Shown: one piece after another, positions 23,133 through 34,660 of the stretch
Position numbering within the stretch: position 1 is the stretch's first letter
How the letters are laid out: the number at the start of each line of letters is the position of its first letter
Source: Silene conica
Lineage: Eukaryota > Streptophyta > Magnoliopsida > Caryophyllales > Caryophyllaceae
Reading direction: 5' to 3'
Assembly: GCA_029255685.2 (NCBI GenBank)
Contig: CM055319.2
Coordinates: 35,055,068 to 35,119,067 of the forward strand
DNA length: 64,000 nt
The notes under the pieces: model-generated
The model's database searches: none
Told to the model about the DNA's origin: nothing
What the model saw: only the letters and a program-made list of their open reading frames with translations
Position numbers and translations under genes: made by a program

Positions 23133-23366
23133 GATTGAACACTTTATTCTTCATGTGGGATGTGGGAGACAACCTATGTTTCCGTTGGCACTATGTAGTA
23201 CCATTAGCCCAGGCTGGTCGTTTTTCTCATAGGACTAATCAAATTGGGATGGGCTTAGTGGTTTTTCTTTGTCGAGCTCCATGTCTGTGTCATTTTGGGT
23301 TTTACGTTATGAACCTTCTAATAATCTCACTTTTCTTGAAAATTTGATTGAATAATGTCATAATAG

Positions 23367-23469
23367 GCCACAGGGTGAACGCCATTCTTTAGTTCGTGTT
23401 CGTGCGGCTCTTAAATATCTTCTGGTGGCTCTCCCTGGCTACATGGATGAAGTATTGGCGGAGTACAAG
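23367..23469 (+). pseudogene. Captured exon of an unidentified gene
   Basis: Open stretch reading ERHSLVRVRAALKYLLVALP, then GYMDEVLAEYK. It is followed by a GT donor and preceded by AG. A second open stretch after an AG acceptor at 23571 (ISNPCIEMKGANLEI) is in compatible phase. It has the exon-intron look of captured host DNA. I do not recognise the gene; it is not exportin-1 as far as I can tell. Confidence 0.45.
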
Positions 23470-23912
23470 GTAAAGGCTATATTGAAACTTATTATAAGAC
23501 CATACGCAGACAATTCTAACTTGTTGTCTAGTTGATAATATTTAATTTCCTTGCATGTAGATATCGAACCCGTGCATCGAGATGAAAGGAGCAAATCTAG
23601 AAATCACTTTTGGAAGTAGTTTTTATAGTCATGCCTTTTGGCTTGGATTAATCTTTTGCGGACATTTTATTATTTTTGCGTGAAAACATTTCTCTTGTTC
23701 GGATATAATAATTACAATAGTATAGTTTTGAAGTTTAAAAGCTTGTAATTTGACAGTGTAATTTTAATTTATGATATACAATTTGGTTTCGCATATAATT
23801 TAGTCAAATTAATGTTATTTACACACGAGTTACGATGTCATTTAATAATCTATATGATTTTAGTTTAATCATCTTGACAAAATTAGTAAGACTAGGATGT
23901 AATTTTTCTAGT

Positions 23913-24161
23913 GCAGAAAAAGCATTGAGAAATTATTTAAAGATTATAACGCAAATAAGCGTCGGTAAATGATGACGCTTAAAAGTGTCGGGGTTTTTGA
24001 CACCTTAAAGTCGACGACAAGGGTGACACTAAAATGTGTCGGAAATCATGACGTCCCCAATACCCACGCTTTTTGAAGCGTTGGGAATAAAAATGGCATC
24101 ACTTTAAAACGTCGAAAAATGCCCGAAAAAGTGTCGCAAAATGACGGGATGTGTTGTAGTG
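23913..24161. other. Second CACTA-like subterminal region with GTCG repeats
   Basis: After an internal TTTTTCTAGTG (ends 23912), this stretch contains repeated GTGTCGG, GTCGACG and GACGC words. It ends TGTTGTAGTG at 24161, the complement of the common CACTACAAC terminus. It looks like the right end of a different CACTA family lying inside the outer element. Confidence 0.5.
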
Positions 24162-24164
24162 ACA

Positions 24165-24510
24165 CTATTAACATCGGTTTACACTTATAACCGATGTTAA
24201 TAGTATGCTATTTACATCAATTTCAGACCAAAAACGATGTTATTAGTATACTATTAACATCGTTTTTCACTTATAACCGATGCTAATGGTATACTATTAA
24301 CTTCGCTTTTCACTTATAACCGATGTTAATGGTATATTATTAACATCGCTTTTCACTTATAGCTGATGTTAATGGTATACTATTAACATCGCTTTTCACT
24401 TATAACCGATGTTAATGGTATACTATTTACATCGGTTTCAGAAACGATGTAAAGGGAAAAATACTCTAAATGTCGCTCCCAGATACATCGCCAAAAAGCG
24501 ATGTAAATGA
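24165..24510. repeat. CACTA right subterminal repeats
   Basis: At least five units of about 45 bp containing AACATCG(C/T)TTTTCACTTATA followed by ACCGATGTTAAT. They are related to the left subterminal words in inverted orientation. Confidence 0.9.
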
Positions 24511-24550
24511 GGCAAAATAAGCGATGTCAATGACACTTTTTCTACTAGTG

Positions 24551-25736
24551 ATGGTACAACCCGAGGGTTTTATTGATCCAGTACATCCTAAGAAGGTCTT
24601 CAAGCTTAAGCGTTCCATCTATGGACTTAAGCAAGCATCACGGAGTTAGAATCATCGCTTCGACCAAGTGATAAAAGAGAATGGTTTCATTCGATCAGTC
24701 GAGGAACCATGTCTCTATATCAAGTCGAGTGGGAGCAAGATTGTCTTCCTAGTACTGTATGTCGATGACCTACTCTTGATTGGGAATGACATACCTCTCC
24801 TTTTTTCGGTTAAAGCATGGTTGAAAAACCATTTCCAGATGAAAGATATGGGCGAGGGACAAAGAATTTTGGGCATCCGTATCTACAGGGATAGATCATG
24901 ACGGATGTTGTCTCTCAGTCAGGAGTCTTACATAGATAAGATTCTAGAGAGATTCAGCATGACGAACTCCAAGAAAGGGTTCCTTCCTTGGGTTCACTTG
25001 AGCAAAGACTCAAGAAGCTAAGACATTGGAAGAGAAAGAGCGCATGAGTCGGATTCCTTATGCTTTGGCTATAGGATCGATCATGTATGCCATGATATGC
25101 ACACGTCCAGACGTTGCATATGCATTGAGAATGACAAGTCGATTCCAAGCTCATCCAGGTGAACAACACTGGATGGCCGTGAAAAACATTCTTAAGTACC
25201 TACGGAGGACTAAAGATTGGGGATTGACTTACGGAGGCGAATCGACGCTTTGCGCCACGGGTTACGCAGATGCTAGCTTCCAAACGGATCGAGACGACTC
25301 AAAATCTCAGTCTGGATTCGTTTTTACTCTAAATGGCGCTGCTGTCAGCTGGAAAAGTTCTAAATAGAGTGTTACAGCAGATTCTACCACTGAGTCCGAG
25401 TACTATGCCGCCTTGGAAGCAGCTAAGGAACTAATATGGATGCGTCAATTCTTACAAGGACTATTTGTAGTGCCTAGTTCGAATGACCCAATCACCGTTT
25501 TATGTGACAATAAAGGTGCCATATTCCAAGCTAAGGAGCATAAGTCTAGAAACAAAGCTAGGCATGTACAACGGAAAGCTCATCTAATTAGAGATTACGT
25601 GGAGCAAAAGGAGATTTTCATTGATAAGATCGCTACGGATGACAACATAGCTGATCCTCTCACAAAAGCATTACCACGTGATAAGCATGAAGGGCACATT
25701 AATTCCATGGGAATCAGATGTGTTCTTAAGTTGTAG
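24551..25736 (+). pseudogene. C1 RT and RNase H, final segment
   Basis: Resumes after the CACTA element. It contains the YVDD catalytic motif (about 24760), the RNase H motif GYADASF and the family C-terminus, ending in the TAG at 25734. Inactivating changes against C3 and C4: Trp codon to TAG near 24648; Arg codon to TGA near 24899; a small deletion with frameshift near 24988-25012; Gln codon to TAG near 25366. Copia order (integrase before RT) is kept. Confidence 0.92.
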
Positions 25737-26525
25737 TACTCTTTTATGAATTCATGTAATAATTCATTTTCTCGTGTACTCTATTCAACCTCAGTGTTAT
25801 GATATATAATGTTTTGTTTTTCATGTGGAATTGTACGCCACTTTTGAACACCACAAAGTGAACTGATTAACATTACATCGTTTTGGTCCTTGATTACCCA
25901 CTTTAGCTGATAACTCAGGTAATCATTTTGTGACGTTGGTTGATGGTGGGTTCATCGAGCCATAAGTCAAACAGTTGACTGACCAATCACAAAGGCGAGT
26001 TATACGGATATCTCGTAGGACACCCCGTGACAACGTTATGGAGTCCTAAATGTTTTATAACATTGGTGCCAGGTCGTGGATAGGACTTCCATAGTGTTCC
26101 TTAGAGTCGAGTCTTTTGACTTTCAACTGTCTCTTGAGATTAAGGAAGATTTTGGATAACTTTGGTTTCTTTTCCACGGTCTTCCGTAACAGGGGCCAAG
26201 AGGATTTTTTGTGGGTTATTTCATGCTGCGCTTAGATCGGCAGGATTCGAGTTAAGGGAAATATCCAAACCCGTATCAGGATTTTATCATTTCTCAGGGC
26301 CACTCGAGGAGTAGTAATTGAAATGCATGGCCATGCTCGAATACAGATTCGTTTTATCAGTTAAGTTACTCTCTAGTCGGGGAAACCACTCTTGATACAG
26401 ATCGCTTGTGAGATACGACCTTTGCGAATGCGGATTTGCAAATTGTCTTACAATGAGTGGGAGAAATTTTAAAAGGATATGAGAATCGGTTATCGCACCT
26501 ACACTTGTACGGACAAGTGGGAGTT
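25737..26525 (+). other. C1 3' untranslated region and polypurine tract
   Basis: About 790 bp between the stop and the 3' LTR, shared by C1, C3, C4 and C5. The polypurine tract AAGTGGGAGTT lies immediately before 26526. Confidence 0.85.
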
Positions 26526-27587
26526 TGTTGGAGCTTGTGTCCACCACATGTAGTGTGATAACGTCATTGCACATACCCTTGTACAGACAAGTGGGAGATA
26601 TTTGGGGCTAATGTCCTTGACAGTTAGTACAATGACTTACTAAATCTCTTTAAGGATCACAAGGGCATACTTCAGTATTTTATCAGTTGATCCACGTTTA
26701 TCAATAACGGTTGGCTTGCTAGATAAGTTTAACGTTATTGTCATACGGATGACGGTGATCAACTGGTCCCTATACGTCACACCTATAGGACACGTTTGAG
26801 AGATGTGAAGGTATGAAAATACAGTCACAATTATGCCGGATACGACTAAACAGTTAGTCAGAGGTATTGACTATTAAATTAGTCAATGAGATGCTGAGAT
26901 TTTTATTTAATACGGATTAAATAATTTTAGCTAATACGGATTACATGATTAATTCGTATAATTAAATATAAACGGTTATATTTAATTAAATATTAAATTT
27001 GCCTATTAATATAAACAGTTATATTAATTTGGCTCATTATACAATATCGTATTTTATCAGACCATTATTAATATATCGACTATATTAATATCTGATAACA
27101 TGTGTGCGATTTATAATAAATACCCGCGAATAATATTTAGCAAATCGGGTCGAATCACGCAAAGGAATAAGGTAAGAGTGGAAAAAGCCCACCCTTACCC
27201 ATATACCCATTCGGCCGACCCATGCGGTTACAAAAGGAGAGTTATTCTCCTTTTGTCAATCACTGTTAAATCATAATTCTGATAATTAGGGTTTTGAGAG
27301 CATTCTTCTCCCAAAACTCAGATCTCACATCAAAACTCACAAAAGCTCTCCCCATATTGCAAGGCAATTGGAGAGTATTTCTAGCACACGCGGCATCGTC
27401 TCAATCAAGTCTTGGGTGCAAGTTATAGAAGGGAATTTGCTTTAATTCCTGCTCTTAGGCCTTTGGCACAAGGACCAAAGGTTGTATTCTTTTTCATGCT
27501 TTTAATTATCTTATGACCATAAATCACAATTGTATATTTCGTTATAATCCTTCAAGTTTAGGGCGAATACATGTTATATTCCCCACA
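26526..27587 (+). repeat. C1 3' LTR (long form)
   Basis: 1062 bp, TGTTGGAGC...CCCCACA. Like C4 it starts at the upstream of two PPT-LTR junctions; the downstream junction inside it is decayed (AGATATTTGGGG). A hairpin ACAAAAGGAG/CTCCTTTTGT lies at 27230-27256. It is followed directly by C2 reverse transcriptase sequence. Confidence 0.92.
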
Positions 27588-30361
27588 ATTTCATAGTCGT
27601 GAAATGCGGCAATCGCTAAGATAATCCGAATGGAACGTAACATGACTACGGGTGCAAAGATTTCATCGTAGTGCAAGCCTGACACTTGGGTGAAACCTTT
27701 AGCAACTAGTCGTGCCTTGTGAATATCTTGTTGTCCTTCCACTGCATGCTTTATCTTGTAAAGCCATTTGCATTGAAGGGGGCGTACCTTTGCAGGTAGG
27801 TCCACAAGATCCCACACGTTGTTCTCATACATGGAGTCCATCTCGGATTGCATGGCTTCTAGCCATAGCTTTGAGTCGGAACTAGTCATGGCACCTTTAT
27901 AGGTTGTGGGTTCATTACCCTCTGGGAGTAAGATGTCATCTATGTCATGTTCCTCGACCATACCAATGTATATGTTCGGAGAAATAGAGACTCTTCCCGA
28001 CCTCCTAGGTTCCTCAGCAATATCTATCGCAGCCGAGGTTGAAAGAACTGCATCCTCCAATGGTTGGTCGTTAGTTGGTTCTTGAATCTCCGATAGATCG
28101 AAGGTTCTATTACTCGACTTGTTCTCGAGAAATTCTTTCTCTAAGAACGTCGCACTAGCCGCAACAAAACACGTTGTTCGGTTGGCGAGTAGAAGTAATG
28201 ACCAAAAGTTCCTTTTGGATAACCTATAAAGTATGTCTTGACCGATCGTGGGCCGAGCTTGTCCTCGTGTCTCCATTTGACATAAGCTTCGCAGCCCCAA
28301 ACCCGAATAAAGGACAAGTTAGGGACCGTTCCCTTCCATAACTCGTATGGAGTCTTGTCAACAGCTTTAGACGGACTTCGGTTAAGTATTAGAGCGACTG
28401 ACAGAAGAGCATAGCCCCATAATGAATCAGGCACGACGGTGTGACTCATCATGGATCGAACCATATCAAGTAGAGTTCGATTTCTTCGTTCAGACACACC
28501 ATTTAATTGTGGTGTTCCAGATGGAGTCAACTGTAGAACGATTCCACAGTCTTTAAGGTGTTGATCAAACTCATTAGAAAGATACTCGCCACTACGATCG
28601 GATCGTAGTGTTTTAATCTTTCTACCCAGTTGGTTCTGTACCCGATTCTGGTATTCTTTGAACTTGTCAAAGGATTCACTTTTATGTTTCATTAAGTAGA
28701 CATAGCCATATCTACTCCCATCATATGTGAAAGTGATGAAATACCTATAGCCTTCTCGTGCGTTGATCGACAAAGGGCCACATACATCCGTGTGTATGAG
28801 TCCTAATAGGTCGGCAGCGCGCATTTCAACACCTTTGAAGGAAATACGAGTCATCTTACCGATGAGACATGATACACACGTGCCATATGATTCGAAATCA
28901 AAGGCCGAGATAGCTCCATTCTATATGAGTTGTTTTACGCGTTTCTCATTTATATGTCCTATACGGCAGTGCCATATGTACGTTTGATCTTTGTCACCAA
29001 CCTTTAACTTCTTATTATTCACGTGTAATATTTCGGTGGTTTGATCTAAAATATAAATTCCATTCATGGAAACTGCCTTGCCATAAATCATATCGTGTAA
29101 CGAGAAAATACAGCTATTATTCTCTATTACAAATGAAAAACCAAGTTTGTCAAGTGTAGAAACAGAAATAATGTTTTTGGATAAACTAGGAACATAATAA
29201 AAGTTATACAATGATAACTCAAATCCACTAGGAAGCTGGATCACGTATGTTCCCCTCGAGACTGCAGCAACTCGTGCTCCATTCCCGACACGCAGATCAA
29301 CCTCACGCTTTATGAGGGGCTCGAGGTTTCGGAGGCCCTACACATGATTACACAGATTAGAACCACAACCAGTATCTAATACCCAAGTTATGTAACTTGC
29401 ATGGTTAATCTCAATCATGTGAATATAAGATGAAGAAGACATACCAACAGGAGTAACGCGGCCTGCCTTAATGTCCTCGCAATACACGGGGCACGTGCGC
29501 CTCCAATGCCCTGTCTTGTGGCAATGGTGGCATTCCATGCTTGTATCCTTGCTCTTTGTCTTACCATGTGAGTTGCTCGACTCACCGGGCCCACTCTTAG
29601 CAAATCCCGACTTCTTGAACTTTGTCTTACCTACCGCTAGGTCGCCTTGAGCTTTCCCCTTACCTTTACCTTTACTGGAGATCATGAGAACATCCTGCTT
29701 CACGCTCCCACTCAATTTCAGATCCTTTTCGGTCTGAAGGAGAAGTGAGTGGAGCTCATGAAGAGTTTTCTTTAAGTCATTCATGTAATAGTTGGCCCTA
29801 AAGAGGGCGAACCCATCATGAAGTGAATGAAGCATTTGATCAATGATTATGTTCTCACTGATCTTGCAGTTTAGGGCCTCCAGTTTCTCGATATTCTCAA
29901 TCATGTTGAGAATATGTGGGCTAACAGCTTGGGCCTTCTGGAGTTTCGCTTCAAAGAAGCGACAGGTATGCTCATATGAAACGATTCTCGGAGCTTTCGA
30001 GAATTCATTTGTGAGCGTGGTGAAAATTTTGTTTGCACCATGGGAAATGAAGCGTCTTTGCAAATTGGATTCCATTGCATAGATAAGTACGTTCTTTATC
30101 GCACCCGCTTCTATGACGAAGTCGCTATGAGCGCGAACTTCGGCACCTCTAGCCGCAGTTCCTGGGTGTGCCGAAAGGGGCTCAGTCAAGTACTTGAGCT
30201 TTCCATCAGCAATAGCAGCATTCCGTAATGCTGCCTCCCAGTCTGAGAAGTTGAGACCCATCATTCTTCAGTCTGGTAGACTGATTCATGGAGTCCATGA
30301 AGGCTTTAAGCCAAGATTCTCGTGTTAGCGTGGCACTTGGCATTGGGTCGTGACTAGCCAT
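27588..30361 (-). pseudogene. C2 Gag-protease-integrase-RT polyprotein, degenerate
   Basis: Starts at the Met at 30361 (MASHDPMPSATLTRESW). Domains in order: gag with zinc knuckle CHHCHKTGHWRRTC; protease LDTGCGSNL; integrase with HTDVCGP and the SERRN motif; the start of RT up to HDYEI, where C1 cuts it. Defects: frameshift near 30254; Gln codon to TAG near 29336; Gln codon to TAG near 28921; frameshift near 28166 (one A missing from an A run). It is more diverged from C3 and C4 than they are from each other. Confidence 0.9.
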
Positions 30362-32291
30362 TTGTTATTAGAAATTTTAATTTGTACGTGTTCTACATTG
30401 AAAAGAGGATAAAAACAAAACGATATAAGTAACTCGTCGTTGTGATTTAAGTCTATTTTAAATTGAATTTAAACTCGTAGACTCAAGCATTTATATAATT
30501 GATCTCCCTCAAGAATTATATAAACGATCCCAAGACTCAATTTCCGCAAATTGATAAGCCAACTGCTTGGCTAGTTCTACCGTTAGAACTCATGGTCGAT
30601 AAATTTCCGTAAATCTCATCTTTTAGTCCATCATAGTTGCTAGATAGTATCTAGTGACCACGATGTTGAGATAAAATAAATCATCTGTTCCCACTTACCC
30701 GACGTAGAAGGGGTCATAGTATGCTTACCGACGAAGATGGGATTCATGGGAGTCTGATTTATAAAGACTAATCTCAATTTTTGGTTATACGAGGAAGACC
30801 CCATCAACTTGTTTTTATTCATTTTAAGTGAACTAAAATTTAGCATTTGCGTGAATGAATAAACTTAAGTGATGGCTTAAAAATTTATAAGTGACATCTG
30901 TATGTCATTGAAAACTAACACGTAACCTCTACATGAGTCAGTTTTCAGGCATGTTATAGGTGTTTTGGTTTTAGGTGGAATATGATGCAAACTATTACCG
31001 ATGAAAGCATAAAAGAATGCAAGAAACGTAAATAAAAATCCTAGTGTGGCCTATCCTACCCAAAAAAACATTAAAACAACTTTGGAATCCACCGTTGGAC
31101 CCGAGAAACTAGTCTTGATGTTCCATCTTGGTCTTTGCAGCGGGAGTGAGCATCATGTCTCCGTCTTTGGTCTTCTCAAAATTACAAATTTAAATTACAA
31201 ATATAAACCTATTTTACATTCTAATTTAAATACAACAGTAATTACAAGGGAAAAACAAAACGGAGATGCGAGATCTCAAAATTACAACCAAGACTATGTT
31301 CCATCATTTCAGAAACACAATCTACTAAGGTCACACTAAGTTACAACCGTTTGCAAATATTAAATACGTTATAAAGACATTCAATGGCATTCAACAAACG
31401 ATAAATAAAATGTATCAACTAAAACAAATTCATTCGTGACATAATTCTGTAATTATGTTTAATAAATTTTACCAAACCACCTTACGTGATTAAAATTATG
31501 TGATTAAACCGTTTTATTCACATTAATCTTAATAATCTTATAATCCATTGTTTTAAATCGCTTTAAAACAATATTTATCTATCGAGTGTGAACCGTTTCA
31601 CAAATATTAATACACTATCTCCGTATATAGCATATTACCATAGGCCAAAACAAAATAAAAACAATTTTTTTTATTTTTATTTTCGAGAACCTGCCAAACG
31701 GGGTGCTCGATCGAGTCACTAGGGTACTCGATCGAGTAACCTTGACAGACGAGTCTGCTCGATCGAGTAACATCGGTACTCGATCGAGCCAAAGCAATCT
31801 TCCAGAAATCCAAAATTTTCAGAAAATGAAAAATTTCCAGAAAAATGCTCGATCGAGTCAAAACGTGTTCGATCGAGTAACAGTGTCACTCGATCGAGTA
31901 CAACAAGGCTCGATCGAGTGACGGGTTGGAAGCAAAAACTGCTCGATCGAGCATAAAAATACTCGATCGAGTGACGGGTTGCCGAGGAAGAGTACGAACG
32001 AGTAGTAATACGCTCGTTCGTAGAATCCAAAAAGCGATGCACTTTTAAAACCAAAACATGTATTTATTCTTGATTTAAAGCGTGTAAATCAACTATAAAG
32101 AAGAACACATGATTCACATATTGCTAAAAATATCAATTAATCAACAATATGCAAATCAAAATCGAAAAACATGATCGATTTCTCATAATGGCACACAGCC
32201 GAGAGACTCAAAAAGATTAAAATTTTTATTTTAAAACATCTTATGAAAATCACAATCGTAAAAGTTTCGTGGCCTTGGCTCTGATACCACT
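30362..32291 (-). other. C2 5' leader with primer site and palindrome array
   Basis: 1.9 kb, long for a Copia leader. The primer site TGGTATCAGAGC is complementary to tRNA-iMet and lies at about 32278-32289. Palindromes ACTCGATCGAGT or close variants occur with cores at 31707, 31728, 31759, 31780, 31849, 31869, 31890, 31910, 31943 and 31963. Confidence 0.85.
31700..31975. repeat. TCGATCGA palindrome array in C2 leader (10 boxes)
   Basis: Core-to-core steps are 21, 31, 21, 69, 20, 21, 20, 33 and 20 bp, so six of nine steps are 20 or 21. The spacers are unrelated to one another. Confidence 0.93.
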
Positions 32292-32798
32292 TGTGGGGAA
32301 TTTTCATATATTCACCCTTAAAATTACAGGATTATAACGAAAATTTACATGTGAATATCCTCATAAGATGAAAAACAAGAAACGAAAAGTTATAGATGCA
32401 CAACCTTAAGACCTAGCGCGAATGGCCTAAGAACAGGAATCAACAGAGATTCCCTCCCATAACTTGAACCCAAGATCAGTCTGAGATGATGCCGTGTGTG
32501 CAAGAAATACTCTCCAATTGCCTTGTAATATGAGGAGACCCTTTTTGAGTTTATGATGTGAGATCTAGGTTTTGGAAGAAGGATGCTCTCAAAACCCTAG
32601 GTTTTAGAATAATGAATTCCAGTAGTCTGACAAAAAGAGAATCACTCTCCTTTTGTAACCCTACTCGGCCGAAATAGTCATAGGGTGAGAGTGGGCTTTC
32701 CACTCTCACCTTATTCTAATGCGTGATTCGACCCTAATTGCTAAAATTTAATCCACGGGTTTCAATTATAAATCGTATACATGTTATCAGATACTAAT
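32292..32798 (-). repeat. C2 5' LTR, inner part
   Basis: Begins TGTGGGGAATTTTCATATATTC, different from the TGTGGGGAATAAAACGCG of the younger copies. It is cut at 32798 by C3 with duplicated CTAAT (32794-32798). The hairpin arms ACAAAAAGAG/CTCCTTTTGT are at 32630-32656. Confidence 0.88.
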
Positions 32799-33798
32799 TG
32801 TGGGGAATAAAACGCGTATTCACCCTAAATTTGCAGGATTATAATGAAATATGCAATTGTGAATATCGTCATAAGATTAAAAACAGGAGAAAAGAAGTAC
32901 AACCTTTAGTCCTCGCGCAAAAGGCCTAAGAACAGGAATTAATGCAAATTCCCTCCTATAACTTGCACCCAAGACTTAGTTTGAGACGTGGCCGCGTGTG
33001 CTAGAAATCCTCTCCAATTGCCTTGCAATATAGGGAGAGCTATTGAGTTTTAGATGTGAGATCTGAGGTATTTGAGAAAAGAATGTCTCAAAAACCCTAA
33101 TATTCTTTTGAGAATAATTTAACAGTGCACCAAGAGTAGTCTACATAAGGAGAGTCCTCCTCCTTATATAGACTACATGGCCGGCCGAAATAGGGTTTGG
33201 GTAGGAGTGGGCTTTCCACTCTTACCTTATCCCAATGCGTGATTCGACCCAATTAGCTATTATTTATTTGCGGGTTTAATTTATAAATCGTAACATGTTA
33301 TCAGTTATTAATACAGTCGATATATTAATAATGGTCTGATAAAATACGATATTGTATAATTACCTAAATTAATATAACTGTTTATATTAATTCGCGAATA
33401 CAATATTTAATTAAATATATAACTGTTTATATTTAATTTACGAATTAAACATGTAATCCGTATTAGCTAAATTTATTTAATCCGTATTAAATAATAATCT
33501 CAACATCTTATTGACTAATTTAATAGTCAATACCTCTGACTAACTGTTTAGTCATATCCGGCAAAATGTGACTGTATTTTCATACCTTCACATCTCTCAA
33601 ACGTGTCCTATAGGTGTGACGTATAGGGACCAGTTGACCACCGCCATCCGTATGACAATAACGTCAAACTTATCTAGCAAGCCAACCGTTATTGATAAAC
33701 GTGGATCAACTGGTAATAATACAAAAGTATGCCCTTGTGATCCTTAAAGAGATTTAATAAGTCATTGTACTTAATTGTCAAGGACACCAGCCCCAACA
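32799..33798 (-). repeat. C3 3' LTR (short form, 1000 bp)
   Basis: TGTTGGGG...CCCCACA on the minus strand. It contains the TATA-bearing hairpin at 33136-33176. Confidence 0.94.
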
Positions 33799-33809
33799 AT
33801 CTCCCACTT
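33799..33809 (-). other. C3 polypurine tract in use (PPT2)
   Basis: Minus-strand AAGTGGGAGAT directly precedes TGTTGGGG. A second tract, AAGTGGGAGTT, lies about 74 bp upstream and is the one C4 used. Confidence 0.85.
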
Positions 33810-34660
33810 GTCCGTACAAGGGTATGTTCAATGACGTTATCACACTACATGTGGAGGACACAATCTCCAACAAACTCCCACTTGTCCGTACAAGTGTAGG
33901 TGCGATAACCGAATCTCATATCCTTTTAAAATTTCTCCCACTCAATGTAAGACAATTTGCAAATCCGCATTCGCAAAGGTCGTATCTCACAACCGATCTG
34001 TATCAAGAGTGGTTTCCCCGACTAGAGAGTAACTTAACTGATAAAACGAATCTGTATTCGAGCATGGCCATGCATTTCAGTTACTACTCCTCGAGTGGCC
34101 CTGAGAAATGATAAAATCCTGATAAGGGTTTGGATATTTCCCTCAACTCGAATCCTGCCGATATCGCCCAGCATGAAATAACCCAGAAAAAATCCTCTTG
34201 GCCCCTGTTACGGTGACCGTGGGAAAGAAACCAAAGTTACCCAAAATCTGTCTTAATCTCAAGAAACAGTTGAAAGTCGAAAGACTCGACTCTAAGGAAC
34301 ACTATGGAGGTCCTATCCACGACCTGGCACCCAATGTTATAAAACATTTAGGACTCCATAACGTTGTCACGGGGTGTCCTACGAGATATCCGTATAACTC
34401 GCCTTTGTGATTGGTCAGTCATCCACGTGACTTATGGCTCGTTGAACCCACCATCAACCAACGTCACAAAATGATTACCTGAGTTATCAGCTCAAGTGGG
34501 TAATCAAGGACCAAAATGATGTAATGTTAATCAGTTCACTTTGTGGTGTTCAAAATTGGCGTACAATTCCACATGAAAAACAAAACATTTTATATCATAA
34601 CAATAAGGTTGAATAGAGTACACGAGAAAATGAATTATTACATGAATTCATAAAAGAGTA
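33810..34660 (-). other. C3 3' untranslated region
   Basis: 850 bp after the stop codon. No domain is encoded on the sense strand. It holds the upstream polypurine tract and two antisense open frames (95 and 70 codons) also found in the other copies. Confidence 0.75.

Larger units (their letters stand above)
20829..24550. mobile_element. CACTA (En/Spm-type) DNA transposon with captured gene fragments
   Basis: 3722 bp. The left end CACTAGTACAAAAAGTGC and the right end GACACTTTTTCTACTAGTG form imperfect terminal inverted repeats starting CACTA. The element is flanked by a 3-bp duplication ATG (20826-20828 and 24551-24553), as in this superfamily. The empty site is seen in C4 (about 50983), where TTGTACATGGTACAACC is continuous. 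Subterminal regions are packed with short inverted ACATCG...CGATGT units. No transposase is recognisable, so the element is non-autonomous. The interior holds plant exon-intron fragments (see exportin-1). Confidence 0.93.
1..27587 (+). mobile_element. Copia element C1, 5' end outside window, interrupted twice
   Basis: Ty1/Copia LTR retrotransposon on the plus strand. The window opens inside its gag; its 3' LTR ends at 27587. Two later insertions break it: A1 (2335-20658, target duplication GTTTC) and the CACTA element (20829-24550, duplication ATG). Removing both gives the same order of sequence as the uninterrupted copies C3 and C4, which fixes the breakpoints. It carries several nonsense codons and small indels, so it is older than C3, C4 and C5. 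To the right it abuts C2 sequence in the middle of the reverse transcriptase region, so C1 is itself inserted in C2. Confidence 0.93.

Noticed and set aside
23075..23347. Possible 90-codon gene inside the CACTA element
   Set aside because: Its N-terminal third is the 47-bp Copia scrap; the rest has no recognisable domain.
20829..24550. CACTA transposase gene
   Set aside because: No transposase motif or long open frame in any of the six frames; only captured fragments.
31700..31975. CRISPR-like array (short repeats, unique spacers)
   Set aside because: Boxes of 12 bp with 8-9-bp spacers in a plant LTR element; no cas genes; repeat and spacer far too short.
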